A stretch of 64,000 nt of DNA from Phylloscopus collybita (taxonomy: Eukaryota; Chordata; Aves; Passeriformes; Phylloscopidae), in the NCBI GenBank assembly GCA_027886175.1, contig JAJNNQ010000006.1, positions 11,841,001 to 11,905,000 on the forward strand. Reading direction: 5' to 3'. Both the position numbers and the translations under genes were made by a program. The notes beneath the pieces were generated by a model. It had not been told where the DNA came from. It was given only the letters and a program-made list of their open reading frames with translations, and did no database searches. Shown one piece after another: positions 1 through 12,999 of the stretch (positions are counted from its first letter, which is position 1; each line of letters begins with the position of its first letter).

Positions 1-3000
1 TATATTGGGAGCTTGTTTTCTCTTTAGACACATGTCCTTGAGTATAGGAAATACCATATCCAGTGGCATAATTATTCAGGTCTGTTAGCAGTGGATATCA
101 GCATTAAACTAACCGTCTTCTCCTTCTGTGCTAGCTACTGAATTCTAACACATTCTGCTACACCATCATATGAGAAATGACAAATTGCCATTGTTTAACA
201 TCATGCTCTCCACAGGATGTCAAAAATACTGAAATCCAAATGCATTTATTTCTACTACTAAATTCTTATTGTCAGATATGTATGAAAAGGAAAACAAGTA
301 CATGTAGTATTTGAGTATCTGGTTCAATATATCTAAATCAGCACCACTGTTGAGATGGAGAAGATTCTTCCCCTCCTCATCACAAAGAAAAGATTAACTC
401 CGAAATGAAATTAGTTGTGATGCTTAATGATATTGAGAATTAATACCTCCACACAAGAGAAGTATCTCTTTTTTTCATGCAATCTTACGTGCTTATAACT
501 AATGACTAGAAAGAGGTCATTATCAAATAAGCTGAAGTAGCAAGTCCTGTATATCTGTTTTAAATTTGTTTTATTTGATGGGTCATGCTCAACAGAAATG
601 AAGATTATTCTGTTTCTTGGAAACTGAAAACCTGAGAGTAGGAATTTAAACATTTTTGTCCCCATTAGGCACTTTGGAAACTTCTGTCATACTTCTGAAA
701 ATACACACATCAAAATGGTCTTGTCAAACAGCTTTGAAATTAAATGCCTCGTGCTTCCCTTTCTCGAGTAGTATAAACTTAGTCATTACTAGAATTAGTA
801 TAATTGTTCCCTAAGTGTACTTGGATTAAAAGGTGAAACGAGCATGGTGACTGCTCTTTCATTCCCAAGAGAATGTGAGAGAAGTGAGGCTGCAAGAGCA
901 GGAATGCTCAGGGGTGTTTTGGAAACCCCAGGGCTGGAGAATGGGTCCAGAAGAGTGGAGCCTCGTGTACTCATAGTGTCTGTACCATCATATCTTATAG
1001 GCAGAAGAGATGTGCTTCCAGGGAGGACAGAGAAATCCCATGGGAAGAACTGCCCTCTGGAGATGCTTACTGCTCTCTGCTGCTAGTAGAAGACAGGAGC
1101 CTTCAGCAAAATGACTGAAATTGAAAAGAACGAATCCAGGCATTCACGATCTAGTTCTCTGTGGATTATGTCCCATCAGTTAGAACTAATCCCCAGAAGA
1201 GATGTCAAGACTGAAAAAGGAACTGAAGAAAGTGGTTTGAAACAGACAGTGGTCTGGAAACATCAAACCAGCTTTCTTGCACGTCACCTAGCTAGTGCAG
1301 CCCTGGGCCATGCCAGGAGGTGAAACAAAGCCAAATGGGCCAGGACATGCATGGAAGTATTTCCTGATCTAAGCTAAATCAGTAACACTCTTGGATAACA
1401 CTTGGTAACACTCTTGGATCACTTCCCAGTATAGCCAGAACCGAGGAAATGCTCACCTGAAAATTTTTCACCTAGGCTGTTTTTTTTAGGCTGTTTCCAC
1501 CGTTTTACTTCATATGTAGCCTACAAGACAAATTTTGGAGACAAGACGCTGCAGTATCAGTTTCTGCTCCACCTGGGGGGCAGGAAATCTGTTTTTAACA
1601 CATCTCTCCCTCCCAGCAGGGGACCATCAATACACAACGCACATTTTCAATACCAGAAATGGGAATCAATGGTGTCTTTGTTCACATTTTCAAGCTATTT
1701 GTTATTTTATGCTCATAGGCTAATTTTTGCTAACTCTGCTCTCAGATATGCTGATCTTTTCAAGATACAGTATTTTGGATTTTTTTTACTCCCAATATGA
1801 ATTTAAAACCAAACAAAGAAAACCCTCAACCCGCCAAAAAAGTCCTCAAACTTCAAAAAACAAAGCAACAGGAGGATTGTGATCACAGGACCCATTTAAA
1901 AGCTCCCTATGACCCTATAATCAACAGCAGTAAGTAATACAAATTATAGATGCTAATGCATTTACTAAGATCATAAAGGGTTATCTATTAACTTATAGAA
2001 GTAGTTTAAAAGGCGCTCTATAGAACTGAGTTATGTCCGTAGGTGCTGAAGCAAGCTCTGAAACAGCTTTCACCTACATCCACAATTTACTACCCACAGA
2101 CCATCCTCACCACCTATCTCTTTATGGAGAAGTGATCCAGGCAACACCAGCAAGATCTACTTCTGCTTTACAATGACATTTAGTAATTTTAATGACTTGA
2201 ACTATGAAAAGAACATTTTCAATATTCCACATTTTTATCACATTTTGCCAATTCTAGACAAACTACTTTCCTGTGAACTGCACTACAATGTGGGCTGCCT
2301 TACTCCCCCACACATCACCTCACATGAAAATTGCTGCCATCCTCTTTTATGCAATTCTCCATTCTTCCTATTTCAAAAAACCGTTTAATAAAAAAGGATT
2401 TTAATTCAAAAACCAATGCACTTGAAATATTCCACATATACCACAGTAGCTCCAAGCAGAGCACAAGTCTGTGCAGACACTGGATGCAAACCTTGCACAC
2501 CACTGCTAAGCCAAAGACCTTTCTCTCCCAATTATGAGCAAAGCTTTTTGGGTAACTTTGTTCTGTCTATTTAAGAATACAACCTTATTTATAACATATG
2601 AAGATCTCTGTATTGATTTTAGAGCACGGCTTGAGATTTTGCGGAAGACCAGGCTTTGACAGGGCAAGTCTAACTCACCCCATGCCTACTTTCTATTCTT
2701 TTCTGAAGAGTGAGATTGCAAAAAGACCACAGCTATCTTCAACTAGTAAAATAACACTTCTGAAATACATTATATTTTTTACATATAAAACTTGAAAGCA
2801 AAGGTTAGGACACCTCATGGATGTTTTACCCCTGATCCACATTGGCAGAAACAAAATACAAAAACAAAACCCTCAAAATCATAACCCAATTTTATTTAAA
2901 CAAGGTCAGATCACATGCCAACTGCTAAATATGATTTGTCCATAATCTACATGTACATGTGTCACCAAAAGAGTTAGGAAATGAACGGAATGTAGCTAAG

Positions 3001-6000
3001 ACCCAGGATCCATAAACAAGAAACCATTTAGATTACGAAAGCATCTGTCTAGCAGAATTCAAGAAATGAGCTGTGTAAAACAAATTTTGTACTGCTGTTC
3101 AGAAGGAAAGCCTAATAAGAATACCAGGGTCTTTCCAGAAATCATTCCATAATTTTTTAAATGCAAAGGGAAGAGGGAAGAGCTCATATGTAAATTCAAA
3201 AAGTTAAAGTGGTTCGTTGCAAGCCATCTTCAATGCCTTTTTCTCCTTGGAAAATGCCAGTGTTGGAAATGACCCCAGCAATTTTTCAGCTATGGGCATG
3301 AGCTCCAAATTCACCTCATCCCACTTACAGCAGGGCTGATCCTACAATGAGCAAACCTTGGGGCTACAGAGCTCACCATGCACAGCCCTCCAGCACCCAG
3401 TGGGAAAAGACAGGAGCAAGAGACAGCACAGTATGTGGCTGCTGATGTAAGGAATGGGAAAAGAAATGCTGCTCCTCCCTTTCCGCAATATAAGAATTGG
3501 GGAAAAGCTTTCCTCCCACTCTACAGTTTCAGCGTAACTTTTACATTTTTCAGTGACAGCAAGTAAAAGCAGACCTGTCCTATGAAAATGACTGAGTTCC
3601 ACACAACTGCTTGCTTGCTATCTATTTACATTGTGAAATATTCATTAAAATCAACCATCAATCGACTGTTAAGGGACTCATCTTGATAAATGCTAGACAA
3701 CAGATGAAGCCAAAAGAACTTCAAAGTCCTCCTGCCTTTCTGAATGGGGCCATCAGTCATTTTTAAGCAGTCATTTGTTACCTTGTTTTATCCAACTAAT
3801 TTATAATCATAACGAATCAAGACAAAACATCAAACTACAGCCCCTTTGCCTGAGAGTAATCTAAACCGAAAAGCACATGACAAAAAGATAGACTGATGGT
3901 CAGTGCAAAGTAATTCCCTTGAGATTAATATATTTTACCAAAATGATGCTTCTAGTCATAATTATACTCCAAGAATCCACTGAATAATTATAAATGAGAA
4001 AAAACCCTTAAGAGCAGCCACTTTCAAAAAAAAACCTGCATTTGTTTGCAATACAGAGGGGACAGCTGACAAAAAAAACCAAACATATCACCACACTGTT
4101 ACCACTATCCTGACTATGCAAATAAACCCATAAAACTTCCTTGAAACATTTTCAAATATGTTAAAAATACAATTTTTAATCATGATCAAACTTCAAAAAT
4201 CATGAAAAAGCAAAAAGATGAAGTCCAATGAATCCAAACTCCACACAAAACCAGGGTAGATCCTGAGTCAAATGACATGACCCAGGGGCTTGCCCAGCCT
4301 GCAGTGGAACATGGGGTAGAGCCTCAGGCATTCAACCAGCAGCTAGCAGGTTCTGCACCTTCCTGTGCTCTGCACAGGAGCCAGAGGAGGTGAGGCAAGG
4401 GCACGTAAATAGTTGGGAGACTTCTGAAATGGGGTGGGCTTTCAACAATTCAAGAAACACCTCCTTGAGTCCCTTCCTCTCAACAGTCAAGCTAATGATT
4501 GCTCTTGGTTGGTTCGGTTTTGGTTTTTTTAAAGACATGACACACAGAAAATTAGGAGTGATCCTTACACCATTAAACTCAGTGTTTTTCATCATTTTTC
4601 CAGCATTAAATACCTTAGAACATCATTAAACCTGATCAACCAAACTGCCCAGTGTTATTTCTAAAAGCTGTTCAAGAAACCAGTGTGAGTGGTGTGATTG
4701 CACCCATGGCCACTCATTAAGTACAACCCAGATCTGTGCTTTTCCAATCTGAACAACCTCTCTTCCCCTTGAGTTTTGCTCTCCGACTTTCTTTGAGTCC
4801 TGTTTACTTCGTTTTGAAGTCTTGATCTTTTTTTTTTTTCCCAGAACCTTTGAGCTGTAGTTTTTCTCTCTCAGTTGCCCATTTCCTTGCCAGCTCTAAC
4901 CCAAGTCTCACTCCCTCCACCCCCATTCAGCCACTGTACACTGAAAAACATAAACTTTAAATATCTGATTCAACAGACAAATAAACCTCTGGATGCAGCT
5001 GTCAGTATTATGGAAAATGCAGAAGCATCATAAGCCGCATGCATTCAATATATATATTTGCTGTCAGGTTTACTTTTGCATACTTCTTTTTTCTGCTAGA
5101 GATTCACCTAATCTCATTTTATGAGACAGAAAGAATTATGTTCATTTTTCCTTCATCAGTTGCATATATGCTTAGATGTCACTTATTTACACAACACCAT
5201 GTTTACATGTATTTTGAGGCAGACCAAGGAAGACCTCAGATATACCAATATAACATACAGACAATGCAACACAAGTTGTTTACCACCAGTATATCAACAT
5301 CTTCATGTTAGCAGTGAAAATCTTTCAAAACTAGATTAGTAGAGGAGCAATAAAATAAAAAGCTAAGGCAGGGTGCTGGCTGAAATCCAGTCCTTTCCCT
5401 ATTGGAGCCAGAACTTTATCAACTGATCTTAACAGTGACCACAGAGAAGCCTTCTCCACCTCTATTGCTTCATCATTCTGGAATAATTTCTTCCCAGAAA
5501 AGGAATTTTTAGCCTCAAACTTCGAATTCCTCTGTGTAACCACATTTTTTCTTTCTTATTCAGTGATAAGATTTAATCACAGTACTTTGCTAATATAAAA
5601 GACTACCAGCAGGATTCCGAGTCCTACATTTGCAAAGGTTGCCAAACAGAAGACATGAAAAGAAATAACTCAGTACCCCCTTCCTTATCTACACATATTT
5701 TGAGTAGCTTCCCCACAATTACTATGGGATGTCATCAGAAGGGCATGAGAGAGTGGAACTATGGCTTGACAAGAGGTCACCCTGTTCTCCCGTTCTTCCT
5801 TCCTCATTCCACCACTCTGTGTTAAACCAGAAAAGCGAAAGCAGAGAGAGGAACAGTGATACTGACCTAACAGAGATACAGCACTCATGCAATTACAGGA
5901 ACCTGCAAAAAGGTCAAATTCTTTCAAGAGTCATTTGCTTTTGCTCAATCTGGAAGCCGTCCCTCCTCTGCACAGACTCCAGGCATGACAGCCCCTCTCA

Positions 6001-6980
6001 AGAAATAAATCCTTAATTTTTTCTGCCCTGGTGTCACTTCCCAAACCAAATACCTAAGACGTAGCCTGTCCCAGTTCTCAATCCAACACAGAACATTACC
6101 ACACTATGGTAGTACTGCTCTGTGCTGTCTCCTGGACAGCAAGAGTAGTCCACTGTAACATAATGATATCCAGACATAGTTTACAGATAATTAGTTTGGT
6201 ATTTTTACCCTCTCACACTTTCTGTCAGTGAAATGCCTCCCCAAGTTTGTACATACAAGATTTTATCACCACAGTTCTGAAAGATGCAAGTAAGATTTGG
6301 ACAGTATCAGTTTTTCACTCTGCTATTCATAGCCAAGAGATCTGAGCAGGGAAGTGTTTGCTGTGCCATAACGCTGGCCCATCCCAAGCTGTCAGACATC
6401 GGTATGGCCAGCAGCCGCTGACTTGTCAGCAATCAAACCAAAGGGAAATTCCTCAAGATTTTGTGCTCTGGTTTTAGCAGGCAACAACTGCTGCCTCATG
6501 TGGGCATATGGGCCCCTGACCCCATGGAAAAAATTGTGTACATTACTGCACAGCTACTAATACCACTTTGTCTCTATCAGGGTTTAAATTTGGCTCTGGG
6601 AGGCTAGAGGTGTTTTCTGGGACCTGCTGCATACAAAGCAGATGTTCTATGGATGCTTCTAAAGATTGTTTTGTTGGCTGTTATTTCAGGAGACAAAATT
6701 CAAAAACACAGATGATTTCCTCATATCTCATACTGCTTGTGAATTTGGAGGTAGCTGGAATCAGCATGTCCACTACCTGTTGTGAATACTCAAGAAGTTT
6801 ACCCAAGAAGAATTACACTCTTCTGTATCCAGATGAGTAGTCCATAAACTGTAAACCACTAAAAGCTTGATGAAACAGAATTATCATTGAGAAAAATAAG
6901 ACTCTGTCCTCTTGAACTACTTTGCTAAGTTAACAGAACTGTAGATTTATATTTCTTGTACTGAACTAATACTGTGCTTT
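1..6980. other. Unique non-coding DNA, no gene seen
   Basis: A+T-rich unique sequence. Open frames stay below 100 codons and resemble nothing I know. Besides the direct repeat at 1382 there is ACATGTACATGT (2949-2960, a 12-bp palindrome) and a T12-CCCAG acceptor-like string at 4828-4844 with stops in the sequence that follows. A denser patch at 6361-6530 (ATAACGCTGGCCCATCC, CATCGGTATGGCCAGCAGCC) might be conserved but is too short to call. Confidence 0.7.
1382..1419. repeat. Short direct repeat, 15 bp, period 23
   Basis: GTAACACTCTTGGAT occurs exactly at 1382-1396 and again at 1405-1419, with a partial third copy (TAACACTTGG) between them. It looks like a local slippage or duplication event in unique DNA. 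Confidence 0.9.
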
Positions 6981-7120
6981 AAAAAAAAAAAAAACCGACC
7001 AAACACCCCCCCAAAAAAACAAAACAAAAAAACAAAAACAAAAAAAAAACAAACAAAAAAAACCCAAAAAAAAAAAAAAAAAAACCACCACAAAAAAACC
7101 CAAACCAAAACAACAACAAC
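6981..7120. repeat. A/C-rich low-complexity tract
   Basis: A run of 14 A (6981-6994) is followed by A-rich sequence broken by C runs (including CCCCCCC near 7006-7012), further A runs of up to about 18, and CAACAACAAC at the right edge. A phenylalanine-rich open frame on the minus strand across it is a product of the T runs, not a protein. The right edge is followed by T-rich DNA (GTTTTGCTGTTTTTTTTTAT), so the tract could pair with its flank when single-stranded. Confidence 0.93.
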
Positions 7121-8565
7121 TGGGGGTTTTGCTGTTTTTTTTTATTGTTTCCACCCCTGACTGGGATTCAGGGGTTAACAGAAGTTCCCAAGGAAACAGG
7201 CTTCCCACCATAACATCCCTGACTATTAGAATTTTCAGAATGCTTTACTTAGCCAAGCTGTTGTCCACCATCCCCCTGGACTGTGTCCTGCATCCCCCAC
7301 TGTACCACACCCTGCATTTCTCAATACAATTAATTTGCTCTGGTGTAAACCCACAGGCAACATCAGATGTGTTTAAACAGCTCTTGGTTATCAGAGCATC
7401 CCAGAAAAAGATTATCCTTCATAGTCACCAATAACTCAGAGGTCAAGGCTTGGTGTATTTAAAACAGTAGCCAGTCATGATGGTCCAGCAGTAGCTTCTT
7501 CCTCTTTAACTATCACAGAAAATGCACAGTGTAAAATAACCTTCTATCACAAGAAAATAAATCACCAAGATAACTTTCAAAGAGATCATCTCCTGTTTGA
7601 CTTCTTAAACAGCATCTGTCAATGTGGCATCTCAGTGCCACTCCACAACAATTAAGTGCCATAGTCAGCAGCTCTAATGGAAGACAACACCCCTCTAATT
7701 CTCCCTTCATCCTTGCATGCTTGCATGGAAGAATGATGAACACCACTATGTGTGAGCCCACTCAAACACCTGGCTTCAAAGGAATTGCCTATTTCCTTAA
7801 CATACTACTAGGTTTTCTACTGAACATTAAGGTATTGAAACACTGCATTTAGCCACAGCTGTTAAGCTACAGTATCCCCCTGCCTCAAAGACAATACAGC
7901 ATACAAAGCTCAGGCCAGTTATTAAAGCTATTTTGTTTTATAACACAATATAAATTTTTGATAATGGCATTAATACATATAATGCATACGGCTGTAAAAA
8001 AGTCAACCAACTTTTATGGCTTTCCTCTTCATATGAATATTCAGTCATCCATTTGTCCCTAGATCCACTTCAATCCTGAAAAAGAGATATTACATAATTT
8101 AATTTGTGTATTTTCTGAGCAGTTCAATAATTTCTCAAAACAATCTAACCACAGACATCTATTCCATAATAAACAGATGTCAGAAGAACAGTAAGTTTAT
8201 AAGCACTTAAAACAAAAATAGATAAATACAGCAGAAGAGGTATATTGGAGAAAACCTTATGTTTCCTCTTAACTAATTGTTTCAGTCAAAGCTCTGTGTT
8301 TTTAACTTCTGAGCTGCTATTTCAGCTCACTAAATCCCAACCACTTTAATTAGTCTTCTGAGCTCATTATGTTCCAGTATCCTGCATTTGTACACGTAAA
8401 CTTTCCAGTAGCTACAGAGAGCAAACACTCTTTCAAACTGTATTTCCCAGAAATGCTATGCATTATCCCAACAGTAACACATTAAAAAAACTGTCCAAGA
8501 CCACTACAAAATATGAATATGATTTCTTTCAGGGTTTCCTATAGATACATGATTAGTTTAGTTAT
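7121..8565. other. Unique non-coding DNA, no gene seen
   Basis: A+T-rich sequence between the A/C tract and the CR1 element. No repeat family, RNA gene or credible reading frame was recognised. Confidence 0.65.
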
Positions 8566-9000
8566 GAGGGCCACAAAGAAGAACAGAAGACTGGAACACC
8601 TCTCCTGTGAAGAGAAGGGCTGAAAGAGTTGGGGTCACTCAGCCTGGAGAAGACAAGGTTCTGCGGAGACCTTACAGAACATTCCAGTACCTAAACGGGC
8701 TACAAGAGAGCTGGAGAAGGACTTTTTACATGGGCATATACATAAGACAAGGTTTCAAACTAAATCAGCAGACATGTAGATTGGATGTTAGAAATAAATT
8801 CTTTTCTGTGAGAGTGGCAAGGCATTGGCCGAGGTTGCCCAGGGAAGTTGTGGATGCTCAATCCCTAAAAGTTTCAAGGCCAGGTTGGATGAGGTTTTGA
8901 GCAACCTGATCTAGAGGGTGGCATCCCTGTCTATGGCAGGGAGGTTAGATCTAGATGAACATTAAGTTCCTTCCAACTCGAAATATCCTATGATTCTATG
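8566..9000 (+). mobile_element. CR1 LINE, 5'-truncated 3' end
   Basis: This is the 3' end of a chicken-repeat-1 (CR1) non-LTR retrotransposon. It is colinear with the avian CR1 3' region as I know it: it opens with a GAGGGCCACAAAGA block, continues through the motifs for the last part of ORF2 and a short 3' UTR (8915-9000), and stops at GATTCTATG at 8992-9000, the diagnostic CR1 terminal repeat. Everything 5' of about 8566 is missing, as usual for CR1 because reverse transcription starts at the 3' end and often aborts. The copy is diverged and carries a frameshift, so it is inactive. Its orientation and end are clear; the exact 5' edge could be off by some tens of bases. Confidence 0.93.
8607..8914 (+). 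pseudogene. CR1 ORF2 C-terminal remnant, frameshifted
   Basis: This is the broken tail of the CR1 ORF2 polyprotein (endonuclease plus reverse transcriptase). In one frame the segment around 8800-8870 reads [20 protein letters not shown], which closely follows the conserved VxRHWxRLPxEVVDAPSLEV stretch at the end of avian CR1 ORF2. Just after it, at about 8872-8876, the reading jumps frame: the expected [13 protein letters not shown] followed by a TAG stop (8912-8914) is present but shifted by one base, which suggests loss of a single base. An open frame of 97 codons from an ATG at 8607 therefore ends off-frame at 8900. It is not a host gene. Confidence 0.85.
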
Positions 9001-10983
9001 TTAATCTATAAAAGAAAAAAGCACATAGAAGTTCAAGTATTATATTATGCTTTGCGAGGCTCCTTCAGGTTTAAGAAAATAAACAAACCCAGTAGTCCAA
9101 CTTTTAAAAAAATCTTCGGGGAAGAAAAAAAATCTTCAGATGTCCAATATTTAAGTAACAGACAGGATGTCTTAAACCCCTTGTGAGAATATGTGCATGT
9201 ATCTGGGAGCAAACGGTACTTACATATGTCTCTCTTAGTAATGGAAAGGGTGTGAAGTCAAGAATCTAACTCTGCTGTCACAGTTATTATAAACAATCTG
9301 CAGTTATTTTTCTATCATTCAAAATAAGGTCATCCTTCAAATAACAGGAGAGCATCACCTGCCTGATTTTAAACCACATTCCAGTATTTCATTACTGCTG
9401 TATATTTTGACAACATGACAGGTTTCCAAATACTACACAAACTTTTACGGTGAAAAGAAGACAAGAAGCTCCCTTAAGAAAATAAAAAATTACCATTCAT
9501 GTAGAGTCCTTCTATCATACTGACTAAACATCATGCACTTAGATTTTATTTCTAATAAAATATTAAGTCTAATAGAAGTTTCAAATATTTGTATGAATTA
9601 TAAAAAGCTACAAGTCACCGCAAACACTGAGCTAACTAAATGTAACTAAATACCATAGCCTCTAAGCATGCTAACTGTTGCAGACCATTTGTCTTCTCTC
9701 ATGCATCTTGTAGACTCTCTTTCTCTTTTGGTATTTAATTTCTCTTGGCATTATTTGGACTACTTCAAAATTTCATGTAGCAGATTCCTTTTTTTTTTTT
9801 TTTCTTTTAAAACTGCACACTTGAAGAACCACCTTTGAGTTTCTAGCTGCTTACTCCTCTGTGCTCTTGTCCAAAAAGGGAAAGCTGGACCACATTTTCC
9901 ATGTCCTGGACTTACATGATGTGGTCATCCAACCTGAATAGGAAATGACTTAGTTGTTTCCTTTTTTTAAATTAAATGCAATGTATCCAAAAGCTTCATA
10001 GAGTCTCCATGAGAGGAAGACAGAATTTGACCTGTAGTTGTTTCCAGTTCTCCAGGTTTTCTCATCATTACTCCTCTCTACATCACACAGACACACATGT
10101 TCCTACAACACAACTTCGCTTCAAGTTACACACCAACGCTGGACTCCTATTATGTTACGGTGGCTATGGTGACACAGCAAACATGGGTCTGTGTTTCAGA
10201 ACTAACAAACCACTATCCAACCAGCCACAGCTGCAGCTGGGTTTGTGTTATTAAATTATGTCCAACGGCCCTCCTCACAGAGAAGCTACTTCTTCAGACA
10301 AGTAAGTGGATTTGCTTATTATTTCTCTTCCGGTCTGCACAGTTAACAAGTACTAAATTGTCCTCATCCTCGCACCATTGAGGTGTTCTCCTCTATGGAA
10401 GGGCTGCTATTTTAGGCTGCTTTTGAGGAGATTAAGAGCAAACCATTCCTCCAAAAAAGACATTTAACTAGTAACTTGGCAAATATTTGGCTTGATTTTC
10501 TAAAGTGCTGAAAAGCTTTCACTTCGTATGAAAGGAGTCTGAAATACATATGAAAAAAAGGGGCCATCCATTCTGCCACGTGTTACTGCCATGAAACCCA
10601 CTTTTGACTTTGGTTTTCAGTCCCTTACAGTGAAAAGCTACTTTCTACTAATAGGAATATGAAATCAGATGTTGGAATTCCAATAGAAACATCTTCCATT
10701 TACATCAAGCAAATTTACAGCAGAAGAAAACTTACCCAACAAGACAACTGCACAATATTTCCAATTTGAAACCTTTAAGTCAAAAAGGCTCTTTAAGTAA
10801 TCACAGAGCAAAGCACAAACCATCATGTTCAAATGAAAGAATGAAATTTAAGTAGCAAGCACAGAATTATGTTTTCTTCTACCCAAAGCCTAACTGTCAC
10901 CTTAAAATAACATCTTCAGACCCCAGGAGTTTATAAAGCCTATGAATGCCACCAAACATTAGATTCCTTTTTCTACAGCAAGG
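9001..10983. other. Unique non-coding DNA, no gene seen
   Basis: Right flank of the CR1 3' end. The longest frames (92 and 94 codons at 9976-10381) overlap each other in different frames and show no recognisable domain. Apart from the poly(T) at 9789, nothing structured was seen. Confidence 0.65.
9789..9804. repeat. Poly(T) run
   Basis: A short homopolymer T tract in unique DNA, with no retroposon body recognisable on either side. Confidence 0.85.
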
Positions 10984-11030
10984 AAAAAAAAAAAAAAAAA
11001 ACACAAAAACCACAAAAACCACAAAAACCA

Positions 11031-11068
<38 letters not shown>

Positions 11069-11160
11069 AAAAACCAAAAACCAAAACACAAAACAACACA
11101 CACACACACAAAAATAATAATAATAAAAATAAAAAAAAACAAACACACACACACCCCCCA
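10984..11160. repeat. Compound A-rich microsatellite
   Basis: Successive units are visible in order: a poly(A) run; about four copies of an ACCACAAAA-type 9-mer (11001-11033); a poly(A) run of about 35; CCAAAAA copies (11067-11085); a CA run (about 11095-11110); AAT triplets (11114-11125); poly(A); a second CA run; and C6 at 11154-11159. It produces spurious lysine/threonine frames on the plus strand and phenylalanine/valine-rich frames on the minus strand (up to 167 codons at 10897-11400), which should not be annotated as genes. Confidence 0.95.
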
Positions 11161-12999
11161 AATAGATTTGGTTACACCTAGTCCATTTTGAAAGCCTGTC
11201 TTGATCAGATTAGATGTCCCAGTAGTCCCACCCTGACCAGCACAGCCATCCCCTGGTGGAGCTGGGCAAGACCCCTGGACGACATCAGGGAGCATGAGAA
11301 GAGTTCCAGGACAATCATGCTGAGCATATTTCAGGAACAACGCAAGTCCCCACGGGTGCAGAGGTAGCCATACCTCTACAAATAGAACACTTTTGAACAT
11401 TTAAGCCCACATTAGTTCTTTAAAAAACAAGTCCTCACTAGTATCACTTTTACTTATCTTTTACATACTGATAATTTCAAAGGAAATTCACATTAATACA
11501 GTAAGATATTACTCCTTGTGCTGTTTTTACTCTTTTCTAATTCAGATGGATATGGCAACATACATTTGGAAAAGACCTACTCATTGGCAAAGTTAAGTCA
11601 TTTGCTGAATCAGGATTTATTAACCTCTCTCTCTACAAAACAAACTCCTTATTGGGCATAAAGGGGCTAGTCACCTTCTAACATCATCTATTTTATTTTC
11701 AAAGTATGCACTTTTCTTCTTGAAAGCTGTTAGATCTGTGTTTTGACTTCGGTAATCCCTTTCAAAGGCCCTGAGTCACATCAAACTTCCACCAAAACAG
11801 CATGACTTCTCCCAAACTCATCAAGAGCACCCTGGCCATCAGGTAAGGCAGAATCATTGGAAGCTCAGTTTCAGCACTATTCAACATGCAGCAACACAGG
11901 TTATCCTCAACCCAGTGTTAAGGACAGCTACCCTTGCAATAGCAGTAGCCACACACTTGTCCTTTTTCCCTAAGTTTCTGACTCTTGCAAGGACATAAAC
12001 TCCATAAAGTGACATTTTGCAGAAGTGATAGATAAAATACACATTAATATAAAATATAAAATATACACAAGCTACAGATCCACAACAGTCCTTGACAGTT
12101 AAAACTGGTAAGGGATAGGAGATGCTGGCATACAGCCCAGCACTGTACTGAGCATATCCCAAAGTCTTCCTCAACTACACTTCAAGTATTTCCCTTTGCT
12201 GACTTGGGTCTGGTCCCCAGGATCTTTGTAAACAGAGTGCTATACCACTGTAACTGAAACCAACCAACATATTTTGTCACAAAGCTGTCTGCAAAAAAAA
12301 ATTTACTTTAAATTCCAACATAAGACACTGTCCCACCAGCAGTCACTACAAGCTGTAAGACAAACCGGGTAGTACAGCCTAAAACTCATTCAGTTTAGGT
12401 TAAGTGTAACTGCAGACCTCACAAGACCAAAGGATCACCTGCTATGCATCCTAACAACTGCAATCATAAAGGTTATTCTGTCTCCAGCTGAAGTTTTTGC
12501 TAATTTTTGATTGTGACTGCTGTTCAAACAAGGCACAATTACTTACTTTAAGATGCCAGCCCCCACGCCAACATCTTTGTTGCTCTGCTGTAACGTCGTA
12601 ACAAAAATATCTAAAGTTGCTCAAAATATTTCTGAAAATTACCTTAACGCTTCAACTTCTGGTTTTTGGATGCTTGAATAAAAGTAAAGAGAAGCAGGAG
12701 GTAGAGAGTGGGATGCTTGTTGCTAGGTGATACCTAGCTCTCTTGAACTCCTACAGACTGAAATATTTATCCAGACTCCCACAAAGAGTGACATCTAGCA
12801 CAGAGAAGAGACACACACATGTACTAAAGTTCATTAGGATTCAAAGGAAGAAGCAGCAGCTCTGCCACCTGCTTGGTCCCTGGGGCAACTAAAATGAGCA
12901 GACTGCAATCTGGGATGGGGGTGATGCAGCTCCTCCTAAACATCCACCCCAATTTTCACTGAGTCTTTATGGAGCAATGCCTCCAATACATTCACGCCA
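11161..12999. other. Unique non-coding DNA, no gene seen
   Basis: Sequence between the compound microsatellite and the first candidate conserved block. Only short chance frames. No repeats recognised. Confidence 0.65.

Noticed and set aside
4828..4844. T12-CCCAG splice-acceptor-like string
   Set aside because: A TAG follows after a few codons in frame and no exon-like sequence or donor could be paired with it.
10897..11400. 167-codon minus-strand frame rich in phenylalanine, valine and cysteine
   Set aside because: It is generated by the compound A-rich microsatellite read on the opposite strand.
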